From positions 1 through 42,385 of the forward strand of contig NZ_JBQCEE010000149.1 in NCBI RefSeq assembly GCF_051960575.1: a stretch of DNA of 42,385 nucleotides, written 5' to 3'. The stretch comes from JBQCEE01 sp051960575. Its GTDB lineage: Bacteria; Actinomycetota; Actinomycetes; Mycobacteriales; Jatrophihabitantaceae. The notes beneath the pieces were generated by a model. The model did no database searches. It saw nothing but the letters and a program-made list of their open reading frames with translations, and was not told the origin of the DNA. The stretch's first letter is position 1. The number at the start of each line of letters is the position of its first letter. This document shows, piece by piece, positions 32,185 through 40,676 of the stretch. The position numbers were made by a program, and so were the translations under genes.

Positions 32185-32213
32185 CGGGTGATGGCGTGGC
32201 GCGCCGTCACCCG
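32185..32213. terminator. Bidirectional terminator-like hairpin
   Basis: CGGGTGATGGCG pairs with CGCCGTCACCCG (12 bp, one G-T pair) around a 5-nt loop, between the convergent O-methyltransferase and SDR genes. Two further GCGGGTGACG copies lie upstream and a CGTCACCC copy downstream, so alternative stems are possible. Confidence 0.5.
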
Positions 32214-32250
32214 ATGCCGAGATACGTCACCCCCCTGGCTGGACGCGGGA

Positions 32251-33015
32251 TCAGAGCAGCTCGGAGCCGCCGTCGACGTAGAGCACCTGGCCGGTGACGT
32301 AGCCCGACTCCTCGGCGGCGAAGAACGCGACCGCGTTCGCGATGTCCGCGGGCACACCGCCGCGGCGCACGGGCACGGTCGAGGCCACGGCGTCGCGCAT
32401 CTGGTCGATGGTCGTGCCGATGCGCTCGGCGGTCGCCTTGGTCATCGCGGTCTCGATGAAGCCCGGGGCGATCGCGTTGGCGGTGATGCCGCGCGGGCCG
32501 AGCTCGATGGCGAGGGTCTTGGTGAAGCCCTGTAGGCCCATCTTCGCCGTCGAGTAGTTCGCCTGGCCCCGGTTGCCGGTGGCCGAGGTCGACGACATCG
32601 AGATGATGCGGCCGAAGCCCGCGTCCCCCATGTGCTTCTGCGCGATCTGGCTGCACAGGAACGCACCGCGCAGGTGCACCTCCATGACCAGCGTCCAGTC
32701 CTCGTCGGTCATCTTGAACAGCAGGTTGTCGCGGATGACGCCGGCGTTGTTCACCAGGATGTGCAGCCCGCCGAACTCGCCGACCAGCTGGTCGACCGCG
32801 GCCTGCACCTGGTCGCGCTTCGACACGTCGGCGCTCAGCGCGATCGCCTGGCCGCCCTCGGCCTTGATCGCCTCGGCGACGGTCGTCGCGTTGTCGAGGT
32901 TGAGGTCGAGCACGCCGACCTTCGCGCCGCCCGCGGCGAGGCGGTGGGCGATGCCCTCGCCGATGCCCTGCCCGCCACCGGTGACGAGCGCGACGCGGTC
33001 CTGTACTCCTGGCAT
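32251..33015 (-). CDS. SDR oxidoreductase, FabG-like
   Basis: 254-aa classical short-chain dehydrogenase/reductase. The cofactor motif is VALVTGGGQGIGEGIA; an Asp-Leu-Asn after VGVL suggests NAD(H) preference. NNAG is present (ILVNNAGVIRD), the catalytic Ser is in ISMSSTSATGN, and Tyr-Lys is in ANYSTAKMGLQG. The C-terminus (SGYVTGQVLYVDGG) is FabG-like. Such enzymes often act as 3-hydroxyacyl-CoA or beta-ketoacyl dehydrogenases. Last gene of the TetR-controlled operon, 25 nt after the second SDR gene. Confidence 0.9.
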   Translation of the reverse strand: MPGVQDRVALVTGGGQGIGEGIAHRLAAGGAKVGVLDLNLDNATTVAEAIKAEGGQAIALSADVSKRDQVQAAVDQLVGEFGGLHILVNNAGVIRDNLLFKMTDEDWTLVMEVHLRGAFLCSQIAQKHMGDAGFGRIISMSSTSATGNRGQANYSTAKMGLQGFTKTLAIELGPRGITANAIAPGFIETAMTKATAERIGTTIDQMRDAVASTVPVRRGGVPADIANAVAFFAAEESGYVTGQVLYVDGGSELL

Positions 33016-33040
33016 GTCTTCTCCTTGGTCTTCGATGGTT

Positions 33041-33820
33041 TCAGCGATCGATGAACCGGCGCATGCCGGCGAGCCAGCGGTCCGGGTCGGACGCCTTCTG
33101 CGACCAGAACGTAGCGACCTCCGGATGCGGGGTGATGAGGAACCTCTCCGCGGTGACCGCCTGCACGACGTCCTCGGCGACCTGGTCGGGCGACAGGATC
33201 GCCCCGGACGCCGCCACGACCTTCGCGCCGGGCTCCCCCGCGTGCAGGCCGTCCATCAGCAGCGGTGTCTCGACGCCCATCGGGCAGAGCACGCTCACCC
33301 GGATGCCCCGGCCGCCGTAGGTGATCGCGAGCCACTCGGCGAGCGCCACGGCGCCGTGCTTCGACACCGCGTACGGCGCGTCGCCCGGCGAGGTCAGCAG
33401 TCCGGCGGCCGACGCGGTCTGCAGCAGGTAGCCCTCGCCGCGCTCGAGCATCGACGGCAGCACGGCGCGGGCGGCGTAGACGTGCGCCATCGTGTTGACG
33501 GCCAGCACGCGCTGCCACAGCTCGTCGTCGTCGAGCCCGCCGCCGGTGGCGATGCCGGCGTTGGACGCGAACAGGTCGATGCGGCCGTCGCGCTCGAGCG
33601 TGCGGTCGACCAGGGCCTGCACCGCGGCCGCGTCGGTGACGTCGACCTCCTCGGCCACCGCGACGTCCCCGATGTCGGACGCGACCTCCCGGGCCGCGTC
33701 CAGCCGCCGGTCGACGACCACGACCCGCGCAGCGCCCTCGCGCGCGAAGCGCCGCGCCATCGCCGCGCCGATGCCGCTGGCACCGCCGGTGACGACGCAG
33801 ACCTTGTCGGAGATGATCAT
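33041..33820 (-). CDS. SDR oxidoreductase
   Basis: 259-aa classical SDR. VCVVTGGASGIGAAMA binds the nucleotide and VVVVDRRLD suggests NAD(H). The usual NNAG is SNAG here (LFASNAGIATG). The catalytic Ser is in LLQTASAAGLLT and YxxxK is YAVSKHGA. The C-terminal segment ATFWSQKASDPDRWLAGMRRF is typical of SDRs in actinobacterial lipid or steroid catabolic clusters. The ATG at 33820 overlaps the LLM gene stop by 4 nt. A keto/hydroxy interconversion of an acyl substrate is the likely role. Confidence 0.88.
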   Translation of the reverse strand: MIISDKVCVVTGGASGIGAAMARRFAREGAARVVVVDRRLDAAREVASDIGDVAVAEEVDVTDAAAVQALVDRTLERDGRIDLFASNAGIATGGGLDDDELWQRVLAVNTMAHVYAARAVLPSMLERGEGYLLQTASAAGLLTSPGDAPYAVSKHGAVALAEWLAITYGGRGIRVSVLCPMGVETPLLMDGLHAGEPGAKVVAASGAILSPDQVAEDVVQAVTAERFLITPHPEVATFWSQKASDPDRWLAGMRRFIDR

Positions 33821-34776
33821 CGCGGCGGCCCCAGTCGTCGGACGAGTTCGAGCGGCGGGAGGTTCTCGGGCGTCGGCAGGATCGCGATGGTCGGCGTCTT
33901 CACGCCGGCCGCCCGGTACTCCTCGACCCGCTCCGCGCACGCCTCGGGCGTGCCGTGCACGACGAGGTCGTCGACGACCGCGGTGGGGATCGCCGCGCCC
34001 GCGCCGGCGCGGTCGCCCGCTGCCCACGCCTCGTGCATGCCTTTGAGCGCGTCGCCGCGGCCGAGCCAGTCCTGGAACGCGGCGTAGGCCGGCACGGTGA
34101 GGTAGCTCGAGATGAGGAAGCGACCGACGTTGCGGGCGAACTCGGCGTCCGGCGTCGGGCAGACGAAGACGCGGGCCACGACGTCGGCGTCGGCGTTGCC
34201 GACCGCCCCGACGCACTGCGGCACGTCGTACGGCGCGAGCCAGTTCAGGATCGCCCCGTCGGCCTCGTGGCCGGCCAGTCGCAGCATCTGCGGACGCAGT
34301 GCGGCGAGCAGGATCGGGGGCGGCTCGGGCGGTGCCGCCTCGAGCTTGAACCGCTTCACGGTGACGGTGTCGAACTCGCCGTCGACCCGGTCGCCGCGCA
34401 GCGCCGTGCGCACGATGCGCAGCACGTCGCGGGTCTTGCGGAACGGCTGCTCGAACGGGATGCCGTTCCAGTTGCCGACGATCACCGGCGACGATGCCCC
34501 GAGGCCGAGCACGAACCGTCCGGGCGCGGCCATCGCGAGCGACGCCGCCGACATCGCGAGCAGCGCCGGCCCGCGCGTGTAGACGGGCACGATCGCGGTG
34601 CCGAGGCGCAGCGTCGGCTCCCACGCCGCGGCGAGCGCCAGCGGGGTGAAGGCGTCGACGCCGTTCGTCTCGGCCGACCAGACGTCGGTGTAGCCGAGGT
34701 CGGGCAGCGCCCGGATCACCTCGGCGTGCTCGGGCAGTGACAGCCCGAGCAGCGGCACGGTCAGACCCCAGCCCAT
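33817..34776 (-). CDS. LLM-class F420-dependent oxidoreductase
   Basis: 319-aa luciferase-like TIM-barrel protein that probably uses coenzyme F420. It opens GLTVPLLGLSLPEHAEVIRA and has LGYTDVWSAETNGVDAF, LRLGTAIVPVYTRGPALLAM and GRFVLGLGASSPVIVGNWNG, the F420-binding pattern of the group. PPILLAALRPQMLRLAG is the C-terminal barrel region. Substrate unknown. It lies inside the APH-ACAD-TetR operon and overlaps the next SDR gene by 4 nt, so its product probably feeds or draws on the same pathway. Confidence 0.88.
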   Translation of the reverse strand: MGWGLTVPLLGLSLPEHAEVIRALPDLGYTDVWSAETNGVDAFTPLALAAAWEPTLRLGTAIVPVYTRGPALLAMSAASLAMAAPGRFVLGLGASSPVIVGNWNGIPFEQPFRKTRDVLRIVRTALRGDRVDGEFDTVTVKRFKLEAAPPEPPPILLAALRPQMLRLAGHEADGAILNWLAPYDVPQCVGAVGNADADVVARVFVCPTPDAEFARNVGRFLISSYLTVPAYAAFQDWLGRGDALKGMHEAWAAGDRAGAGAAIPTAVVDDLVVHGTPEACAERVEEYRAAGVKTPTIAILPTPENLPPLELVRRLGPPR

Positions 34777-34789
34777 CAGGCCTCCTCCA

Positions 34790-35374
34790 TCACGTCGACA
34801 GCGACCGCAGGACCAGGTCGGCGAACTCGGCGCCGATCTGGGCGGCCTTCTTGCGCCCGCTCGGGCGGTACCAGAGCGGCAGTTCGTTCACGAGCCCGAA
34901 GATCGTGAAGGTGACGATCTCCGGCGACGCGGTCGGGGCGAAGTCCCCCGCCGCCTGGCCGCGACGCACCAGCCTCAGCACGGCGTCGTGGTAACGGCGG
35001 CGCTGCCGGCGGGCCTCGGCACTGCCCTCGTCGTCCAGCCGGTTCATCTCGCGGTGGAAGACGAGCGCCTGCTGGGCGCTGGCGGCGGTCGACTCGACGA
35101 GGTCGAGGATCACCGCGCGCAGCGTCTCGGCGGCCGGCCGCTTCGCCGCGAGGATCGCGTCGAGCGAGGCGAGCTGGCGGGTGATGAGGTCGCCGTACAC
35201 CTCGTAGAGCAGCGCCTCCTTGCTGGCGAAGTGGTGGTAGAAGCCGCCCTTCGCCACCCCGGCCGCGGTGATCACCTGCGCGACGGAGGTGCCGTCGAAG
35301 CCCTGCCGCGCGAACAGGTCGACGGCGGCGGCGAGGATCCGCTGCCGTGCGTCGAGCGGGCGGGCCGCCGTCAC
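34790..35374 (-). CDS. TetR-family transcriptional regulator
   Basis: 194-aa TetR repressor. The N-terminal HTH is complete: RQRILAAAVDLFARQGFDGTSVAQVITAAGVAKGGFYHHFASKEALLYEV (read in parts). The ligand domain contains HREMNRLDDEGSAEARRQRRRY. It is encoded inside the operon it presumably controls, 13 nt after the ACAD stop and 13 nt before the LLM start. The only clear TetR-type palindrome nearby is at the operon promoter (37668-37683), suggesting autoregulation with an acyl-CoA-type ligand. Start is GTG. Confidence 0.9.
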   Translation of the reverse strand: MTAARPLDARQRILAAAVDLFARQGFDGTSVAQVITAAGVAKGGFYHHFASKEALLYEVYGDLITRQLASLDAILAAKRPAAETLRAVILDLVESTAASAQQALVFHREMNRLDDEGSAEARRQRRRYHDAVLRLVRRGQAAGDFAPTASPEIVTFTIFGLVNELPLWYRPSGRKKAAQIGAEFADLVLRSLST

Positions 35375-35387
35375 CGCTGCCCCGCCG

Positions 35388-36617
35388 TCATCGCGGCGGC
35401 AGGTACGAGCGCAGTTCCTGGCGGGCGACCGTGCGCAGGTGCACCTCGTCCGGGCCGTCGGCGAAGTGCAGCGTGCGCAGCTGGGCCCAGGCCTCGGCGA
35501 GGAAGAAGTCGCCCGAGACGCCGGCGCCGCCGTGCACCTGGATCGCCCGGTCGAGCACGTAGGACGCCGCGCGTGGTGCCGCGACCTTGATCGCGGCGAT
35601 CTCGGTGCGGGCCTTGCTCGCGCCGACGGTGTCGATGAGCCACGCCGTCTTGAGCACCAGCAGGCGGGCCTGCTCGATGGCCAGCCGCGACTCGGCGATC
35701 CACTCCTGGACGACGCCGTGCTGGGCGATCGGGCGACCGAACGTCGACCGGCTGACGGCCCGCGCGCACATCAGCTCGACGGCCCGCTCGGCCATGCCGA
35801 GGGCGCGCATGCAGTGGTGGATGCGGCCGGGGCCCAGGCGGGCCTGGGCCATCATGAAGCCGCCGCCCTCCGGGCCGAGCAGGTTCTCGACCGGCACGCG
35901 GCAGTCGTAGTCGATGACGCCGTGGCCGCCGTGGGGGCCGTCGTCGTAGCCGAAGACGCTGGTCGAGCGCTCGATCGTCACACCCGGGGTGTCGAGCGGG
36001 ACGAGGATCATCGAGTGCCGCTGGTGCGGGCCGGCGTCCGGATTCGAGACACCCATGACGATCGCGACCTTGCACTCGGGACGCATCGCGCCGGTCGACC
36101 ACCACTTGCGGCCCTTGACCACGTAGCTGTCGCCGTCGCGCGTGATGCGGGTGGCGATGTTGGTGGCGTCGGAGGACGCGACGTCAGGCTCGGTCATCGA
36201 GAAGCACGAGCGGATCTCGCCCTCGAGCAGCGGCTGCAGCCACTGCTGCTTCTGCTCGTCGGTGGCGAACATCGCCATCAGTTCCATGTTGCCGGTGTCC
36301 GGGGCGCTGCAGTTCATCGACTCGGGCGCGATGGCGCCGCTGCGGCCCGTGAGCTCCGCGATCGGCGCGTAGTCGAGCACGGTGAGCCCGGGGCTGCCCT
36401 CGTGCCCCTTCGGCAGGAAAAGGTTCCAGAGGCCCTGGGCGCGCGCGGCCTGCTTGAGGTCGGCGAGCACGGCCGGCGTGCGGAACGGGTTGCCCTCGGC
36501 GCGGTAGGCGGCGGCCTGCTGCTCGAAGGTGTGCTCGGCCGGGTAGACGTGCTCGTCGAGGAAGGTCTGCACCTGCTGCTGCAGCTCGGTCGAGCGCTCG
36601 GAGAACGCGAAGTCCAT
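35388..36617 (-). CDS. Acyl-CoA dehydrogenase, ACAD10/11-like
   Basis: 409-aa FAD flavoprotein fold. FSMTEPDVASSDATNIATRI and VKGRKWWSTGAMRPECKVAIVMG form the flavin and substrate site, and IQVHGGAGVSGDFFLAEAW is conserved. Where medium-chain enzymes carry their catalytic Glu (YEGT), this has LHFADGPDEVHL, the pattern of ACAD10/11 and LvaC-type proteins. In those systems the partner kinase phosphorylates a 4-hydroxyacyl-CoA and the ACAD fold removes the phosphate. The gene starts 2 nt after the stop of the APH kinase gene, supporting that pairing. Confidence 0.9.
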   Translation of the reverse strand: MDFAFSERSTELQQQVQTFLDEHVYPAEHTFEQQAAAYRAEGNPFRTPAVLADLKQAARAQGLWNLFLPKGHEGSPGLTVLDYAPIAELTGRSGAIAPESMNCSAPDTGNMELMAMFATDEQKQQWLQPLLEGEIRSCFSMTEPDVASSDATNIATRITRDGDSYVVKGRKWWSTGAMRPECKVAIVMGVSNPDAGPHQRHSMILVPLDTPGVTIERSTSVFGYDDGPHGGHGVIDYDCRVPVENLLGPEGGGFMMAQARLGPGRIHHCMRALGMAERAVELMCARAVSRSTFGRPIAQHGVVQEWIAESRLAIEQARLLVLKTAWLIDTVGASKARTEIAAIKVAAPRAASYVLDRAIQVHGGAGVSGDFFLAEAWAQLRTLHFADGPDEVHLRTVARQELRSYLPPR

Positions 36618-36619
36618 GG

Positions 36620-37651
36620 TCAGGCTCCCAACTTGGTGAGGGCGGTGTCGAGCAGCAACGGGACGGCCGGACCGAACTGGTCGAAGCCCGGGCCGACGGT
36701 CTTGCCGGCGAGGAAGCGCTTGTGGATGCCTTCTGCGACGACGGCGAGCTTGAAGTAGCCGAGCCCGACGTACCAGTCGATCGCGCTCATGTCGCGGCCG
36801 CTGGCCGCCGCGTACCGCTCGACCATCTGGTCGGACGTGAGGAAGCCCTGCTCGGGCTTCATCGGCGGCATGACCGACGTGCCGAACGCGGCGAGGTCCT
36901 GGTAGACGACGAGCAGGCCGACGTCGGCGAGCGGGTCGCCGAGGGTTGCCATCTCCCAGTCGACGACGGCGGCGATGCGCTCGAGGTCGGGGGTGAACAT
37001 GACGTTGGTGACCCGGTAGTCGCCGTGCACGATCGCCGGCGCCTGCTGCTCGGGCAGGTTGGCGTTCAGCGCGTCGACGGTGCGCTGCAGCGAGTCGAGC
37101 GGGCGGGTCTCGGACGCCTGCCACTGCTGGTGCCAGCGCTTGACCTGCCGGGCGAGGAAGCCCTCGGGGCGCCCGAACCCGCTCAAGCCGACCGACGCCG
37201 GGTCGACGCGGTGCAGGTCGACGAGGGTGTCCATCACCAGTTCGCAGCTGCGGCGGGCGTCGTCGGCACTGAGCGCGCCGAGGTGCTTCGGCTTGTCGAG
37301 CACGATGCCGTCGACCCAGCCCATGAGGTAGAACTGCGCACCCAGCACCGAGGTGTCCTCGCAGAGCGCGACGGCCTCGGCCACCGGCACGTCGGTGCCG
37401 GTCAGCGCCTTGATCACGGTGAACTCGCGCACCATGTCGTGCGCGGTCGGCAGCACGTGCGCCAGCGGCGGCCGCCGCAGCGCCCAGGTCGTCGTGCCGT
37501 CGGTGATGCGGTAGGTGAGGTTCGACTTGCCGCCGGCGATCACCTCGCCGCGCAGCTCGCCCTGCCGGGCGCCCGGCACCGTGGCGTCCAGCCAGGCGGT
37601 GAGGGCGGCGAGGTCGACTCCGGGCAGGTCGTCAGCAGCGGCGTCCGTCAC
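36620..37651 (-). CDS. APH-family phosphotransferase, ACAD10/LvaA-like
   Basis: 343-aa kinase-fold protein of the aminoglycoside-phosphotransferase family, in the acyl-CoA-linked subgroup. The catalytic loop is IVHGDYRVTNVMF and the metal motif is VVDWEMATLGDPLADVG. The N-terminal lobe has IAGGKSNLTYRITDGTTTWALRRPP. In ACAD10/11 and the levulinate (Lva) pathway this domain phosphorylates the 4-hydroxyl of a 4-hydroxyacyl-CoA, so antibiotic resistance is unlikely. First gene of the operon; GTG start 8 nt after a TAGCGT -10 box. Confidence 0.88.
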   Translation of the reverse strand: MTDAAADDLPGVDLAALTAWLDATVPGARQGELRGEVIAGGKSNLTYRITDGTTTWALRRPPLAHVLPTAHDMVREFTVIKALTGTDVPVAEAVALCEDTSVLGAQFYLMGWVDGIVLDKPKHLGALSADDARRSCELVMDTLVDLHRVDPASVGLSGFGRPEGFLARQVKRWHQQWQASETRPLDSLQRTVDALNANLPEQQAPAIVHGDYRVTNVMFTPDLERIAAVVDWEMATLGDPLADVGLLVVYQDLAAFGTSVMPPMKPEQGFLTSDQMVERYAAASGRDMSAIDWYVGLGYFKLAVVAEGIHKRFLAGKTVGPGFDQFGPAVPLLLDTALTKLGA

Positions 37652-37659
37652 GTCTCCGG

Positions 37660-37689
37660 ACGCTACAGACCGACCGGTCGGTCGGTCAA
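37660..37689 (-). promoter_or_regulatory. Promoter of the APH-ACAD-TetR operon
   Basis: On the minus strand TTGACC (37684-37689), an 18-nt spacer and TAGCGT (37660-37665) precede the GTG by 8 nt, which predicts a leaderless or near-leaderless mRNA. Confidence 0.65.
37668..37683. promoter_or_regulatory. TetR operator palindrome
   Basis: GACCGACCGGTCGGTC is a perfect 16-bp palindrome lying wholly between the -35 and -10 of the operon promoter. A bound dimer would block RNA polymerase. The form ACCGACCGGTCGGT is a frequent TetR-family operator type in actinomycetes. It also lies 20 nt beyond the end of the MMPL gene. Confidence 0.8.
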
Positions 37690-37702
37690 GGAGTGGTCGC
37701 GG

Positions 37703-39853
37703 TCAGCCGACGGGTTCGGGCAGTGGCGGCGCTGGACGGGCCTCGACCCGCGCCGGCGACGGACGGACCCTGAGCACCCGGGCCGCCCAACCCGGTAGGT
37801 ACCAGTTCCAGCGCCCGAACAGCGAGACGAGCGACGGCACGAGCAGTGACCGGACGATGGTGGCGTCCAGGAGGATGCCGAAGCCGAGCCCGGTGGCCAA
37901 CGTCTTCAGGTCGGTGCCGGGCCCCGAGGCGAGTGCTGCGAAGGCGAGGAAGAGGATCAGCGCCGCGCACGTCACCAGCCGGCCGGTGCGGCCGATCCCC
38001 TCGATCACGGCCGCGTCCGTCGTCCGCGCACCGTCGTACTCCTCGCGCACGCGGGACAGGATGAAGACCTCGTAGTCCATCGACAGCCCGAAGAGGAAGG
38101 CGAAGACCATCAGCGGGATCCAGAACGTGATCGCGCCGGTGGCCTGGATGCCGAACAACGTGTCCGAGCCGTGCCCGTCCTGCCAGAACCAGACCATCAG
38201 GCCGAGGGTCGCGGCCAGGGACACGAGATTCAGCAGCACCGCCTTGAGCGGCAGCAGCAGCGACCGGAACGCACGTGCGAGCAGGACGAAGGTCAACACC
38301 GCGATGACGAGCAGCATCAGCGGGAAGTTGCCGTAGACGGCGTGCAGGAAGTCGAGCTGGGCGGAGCCGAGGCCGGTCACACCGAGGACACCCGTCATGC
38401 CGTGCGTGGTGGTGATGACGCGGCGGACGACGTCGACGCTCTTGGAGTTCACGGTCTCGTGCGCCGGCACGAGCACGATCACCGACCGGCCGTCGCGGTT
38501 GCTGGCCTGCCCGGACGGGACGAGCGCACGGGCGATCCCGTCGACCTCGGCCAATCGGTCGGCCACCGGCTGCGCGCGGTCGGTGTCGACGAGCACCTCG
38601 ATCGGCGTCAGCACGCCGGTCGGCACGCCACCTCGTTCGAGCCTCCGGAGCGCCTGGTACTCGGGGCCCGAGCTGGCCAGCGAGGCCGACGACGCCTGAC
38701 CGATCTTCGCCGTGAACAGGACGCCGACGAGCACGCCCAGCAGGGCGAGCGACCCGATCGCCGCGAACCACCGGCGCCTGACGATCATGGCCGCCCAGCG
38801 GCTCCAGGCCCGGCTCGCGCGGTGCTCGTGGCGGACCTTCGGCCAGTCGATGCGCGGGCCGATGCCGCCGAGGATCGCCGGCGTGAAGGACAGTGTCGAC
38901 AGCACACTGGCCAGTGGGATGAGCGCGCCCCCGTAGCCCATCGAGCGCATGAACGGCACGGGCAGGACGACGAGCGCGAGCAGGCCGATCGCCACGGTGA
39001 CGCCACTGAACAGCACGGCGTGCCCGGCGGTCTGCATCGCCACGACGACGGCGTCGTGGTTGTCGCGGCCGTGGTCACGTTCCTCACGCCATCGCGTGAC
39101 GAGCAGCAACGAGTAGTCGATGGCGACGCCGAGCCCCACGAGCGCCACGAGGAACTGCACGATGAACGACACGTCGGTCAGGTAGGTGATCGGCAGCAGC
39201 AGGATGAACGTCCCGAGGATGGACGCAGCCGCGACGACCAGGGGCATGAGGGCCAGGAACGACCCGAAGACGAAGGCGAGGACGGCCAGGGCACCGACGG
39301 CGCCGAGCAGCGTCTCGCCGAGGACGCCCGGGCCGCCGCCGTCGTCACCGCCGCTCGCCAACGCGTCCTCGCCGGTGACGAGGACGGTGGCGCCAGCCGG
39401 AGCCGCCCCGGCGGCGGCCGCGCGGATGGGCGCGGTCAGCAGCTTCTGCGTCGGCGACGGGTCGAAGCGGTAGAAGACCATCGCGTAGGCGGTGCGGTCG
39501 TCCTTCGTGCGGAAGGCCTTGTCGTCGGTGACCGCCTCGTCGACGACGCGGACGTCCGCCACCTTGTCCGAGACAGCGGTGAAGGTGCGCGCGACCTCGG
39601 CCTCGTGACCGGTGATCCGCTGGCCCGCCGGCAGGGTCACCGTGACGATGAAGGGCGCGGTGTCACCACCGTTGCCAACCAGCGCCTTGATCTTGTGGGC
39701 GGCCTCCGTGCCGGGTTGGCCCGGCAGCGAGAAGTCGATCGTCAGCCGGTTCGACACGGCCCCGGCGGCCGCGGCGCCACCCACCATCACCAGCAGCCAG
39801 AAGCCGATCACCCACCGGCGACGACGCAGGACGAACTCGGCCCAAGCCCGCAT
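37703..39853 (-). CDS. MMPL-family RND transporter
   Basis: 716-aa membrane transporter of the MmpL type, which exports lipids or small amphiphiles by proton motive force. Two halves each have an extracytoplasmic domain and membrane helices. The proton-relay Asp-Tyr pairs are in GLGVAIDYSLLLVTRWREE and FLFGLSMDYEVFILSRVREEY. The N-terminus FVLRRRRWVIGFWLLVMVGGAAAAG is the first helix. It lies upstream of the TetR-controlled operon on the same strand but has its own start region (39854-39944), where a weak GACT/AGTC dyad is the only feature. Substrate unknown. Confidence 0.9.
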   Translation of the reverse strand: MRAWAEFVLRRRRWVIGFWLLVMVGGAAAAGAVSNRLTIDFSLPGQPGTEAAHKIKALVGNGGDTAPFIVTVTLPAGQRITGHEAEVARTFTAVSDKVADVRVVDEAVTDDKAFRTKDDRTAYAMVFYRFDPSPTQKLLTAPIRAAAAGAAPAGATVLVTGEDALASGGDDGGGPGVLGETLLGAVGALAVLAFVFGSFLALMPLVVAAASILGTFILLLPITYLTDVSFIVQFLVALVGLGVAIDYSLLLVTRWREERDHGRDNHDAVVVAMQTAGHAVLFSGVTVAIGLLALVVLPVPFMRSMGYGGALIPLASVLSTLSFTPAILGGIGPRIDWPKVRHEHRASRAWSRWAAMIVRRRWFAAIGSLALLGVLVGVLFTAKIGQASSASLASSGPEYQALRRLERGGVPTGVLTPIEVLVDTDRAQPVADRLAEVDGIARALVPSGQASNRDGRSVIVLVPAHETVNSKSVDVVRRVITTTHGMTGVLGVTGLGSAQLDFLHAVYGNFPLMLLVIAVLTFVLLARAFRSLLLPLKAVLLNLVSLAATLGLMVWFWQDGHGSDTLFGIQATGAITFWIPLMVFAFLFGLSMDYEVFILSRVREEYDGARTTDAAVIEGIGRTGRLVTCAALILFLAFAALASGPGTDLKTLATGLGFGILLDATIVRSLLVPSLVSLFGRWNWYLPGWAARVLRVRPSPARVEARPAPPLPEPVG

Positions 39854-39944
39854 GGTTCGACTCCCCGGCTCGCGGACGGATTCGGGGACTGTACAAGTCC
39901 GCAGGGACCCTGTCTGCGGTCCTTGAGGACGTCAACCGAAGCGG

Positions 39945-40676
39945 TCAGCCGACGGTCGCGCCGAAGATGCTGCCCACCCCGAAGGTGACGGCCGCGGCGA
40001 GCACGCCGAGCACCAGCTGCCGCGTGCCCGCGAAGCCCCAGTGCCGTGCGGTGAAGCGTGCCGACAGCGCGCCGGCCAGGAACAGCGCGACCACCGCGAG
40101 CACGGCCGACAGCAGCAGGTTCGTCGCCCCGAAGACGTACGGCAGCAGCGGGACGAGCGCGCCGACGCTGAACGCGGCGAGCGACGAGAAGGCGGCCGTC
40201 CACGGGCTGGGCAGCGCGGTCGGGTCGATGCCCAGCTCCTCCTGCGCGTGGATGAGCAGCGCCTGGTCGGGGTCGGCCGACAGCTGCCGCGCCACCTCGT
40301 GCGCGAGCGCGGGCTCGACGCCGCGACCGACGTACATCTGCGCCAGCTCGTTGATCTCGGCCTCGCGGTTGTGCACGATCTCGTGGCGCTCGACGAGCAG
40401 TTCGGCCTCGGTCGACTCGTTCTGGCTCTGGACGCTCACGTACTCGCCTGTGGCCATCGAGAACGCGCCGCCGACCAGCCCGGCCAGGCCGGCGAGCGTC
40501 ACGCTGTGGGCCGTCGCGTTCGCGCCGGCGACCCCGGCGATGAGGGCGAAGTTCGACACCAGGCCGTCCATGGCACCGAAGACGGTCGGCCGCAGCCAGC
40601 CGCCGCTGACGTCGCGGTGCTCGTGGTGGATCTCGGTGTCGGGGCGCTCAGGCAGATCGATGGTCGCGTCCGGCAT
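39945..40676 (-). CDS. VIT1/CCC1-family transporter
   Basis: 243-aa membrane protein of the vacuolar iron transporter family, probably moving Fe(II) or Mn(II). GWLRPTVFGAMDGLVSNFALIAGVAGA is the first helix with its conserved Asp-Gly. GGAFSMATGEYVSVQSQNE is the second, with metal-site Met and Glu. A Glu/His-rich cytoplasmic helical segment (ELLVERHEIVHNREAEINELA) follows, then three more helices. The ATG at 40676 overlaps the end of lgt by 29 nt; a GTG at 40610 (VSGGWLRP) would remove the overlap. Confidence 0.9.
   Translation of the reverse strand: MPDATIDLPERPDTEIHHEHRDVSGGWLRPTVFGAMDGLVSNFALIAGVAGANATAHSVTLAGLAGLVGGAFSMATGEYVSVQSQNESTEAELLVERHEIVHNREAEINELAQMYVGRGVEPALAHEVARQLSADPDQALLIHAQEELGIDPTALPSPWTAAFSSLAAFSVGALVPLLPYVFGATNLLLSAVLAVVALFLAGALSARFTARHWGFAGTRQLVLGVLAAAVTFGVGSIFGATVG

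Noticed and set aside
36620..37651. Aminoglycoside resistance gene
   Set aside because: APH fold, but the sequence is of the ACAD10/acyl-CoA-linked group and is coupled to an acyl-CoA dehydrogenase gene.
39886..39900. GGACTGTACAAGTCC as an operator for the MMPL gene
   Set aside because: The dyad has two central mismatches, no linked regulator and no clear promoter spacing, so support is too weak.
38171..39988. 605-codon plus-strand open frame across the MMPL gene
   Set aside because: Low-complexity Asp/Arg/His composition without domains, opposite a well-supported transporter.
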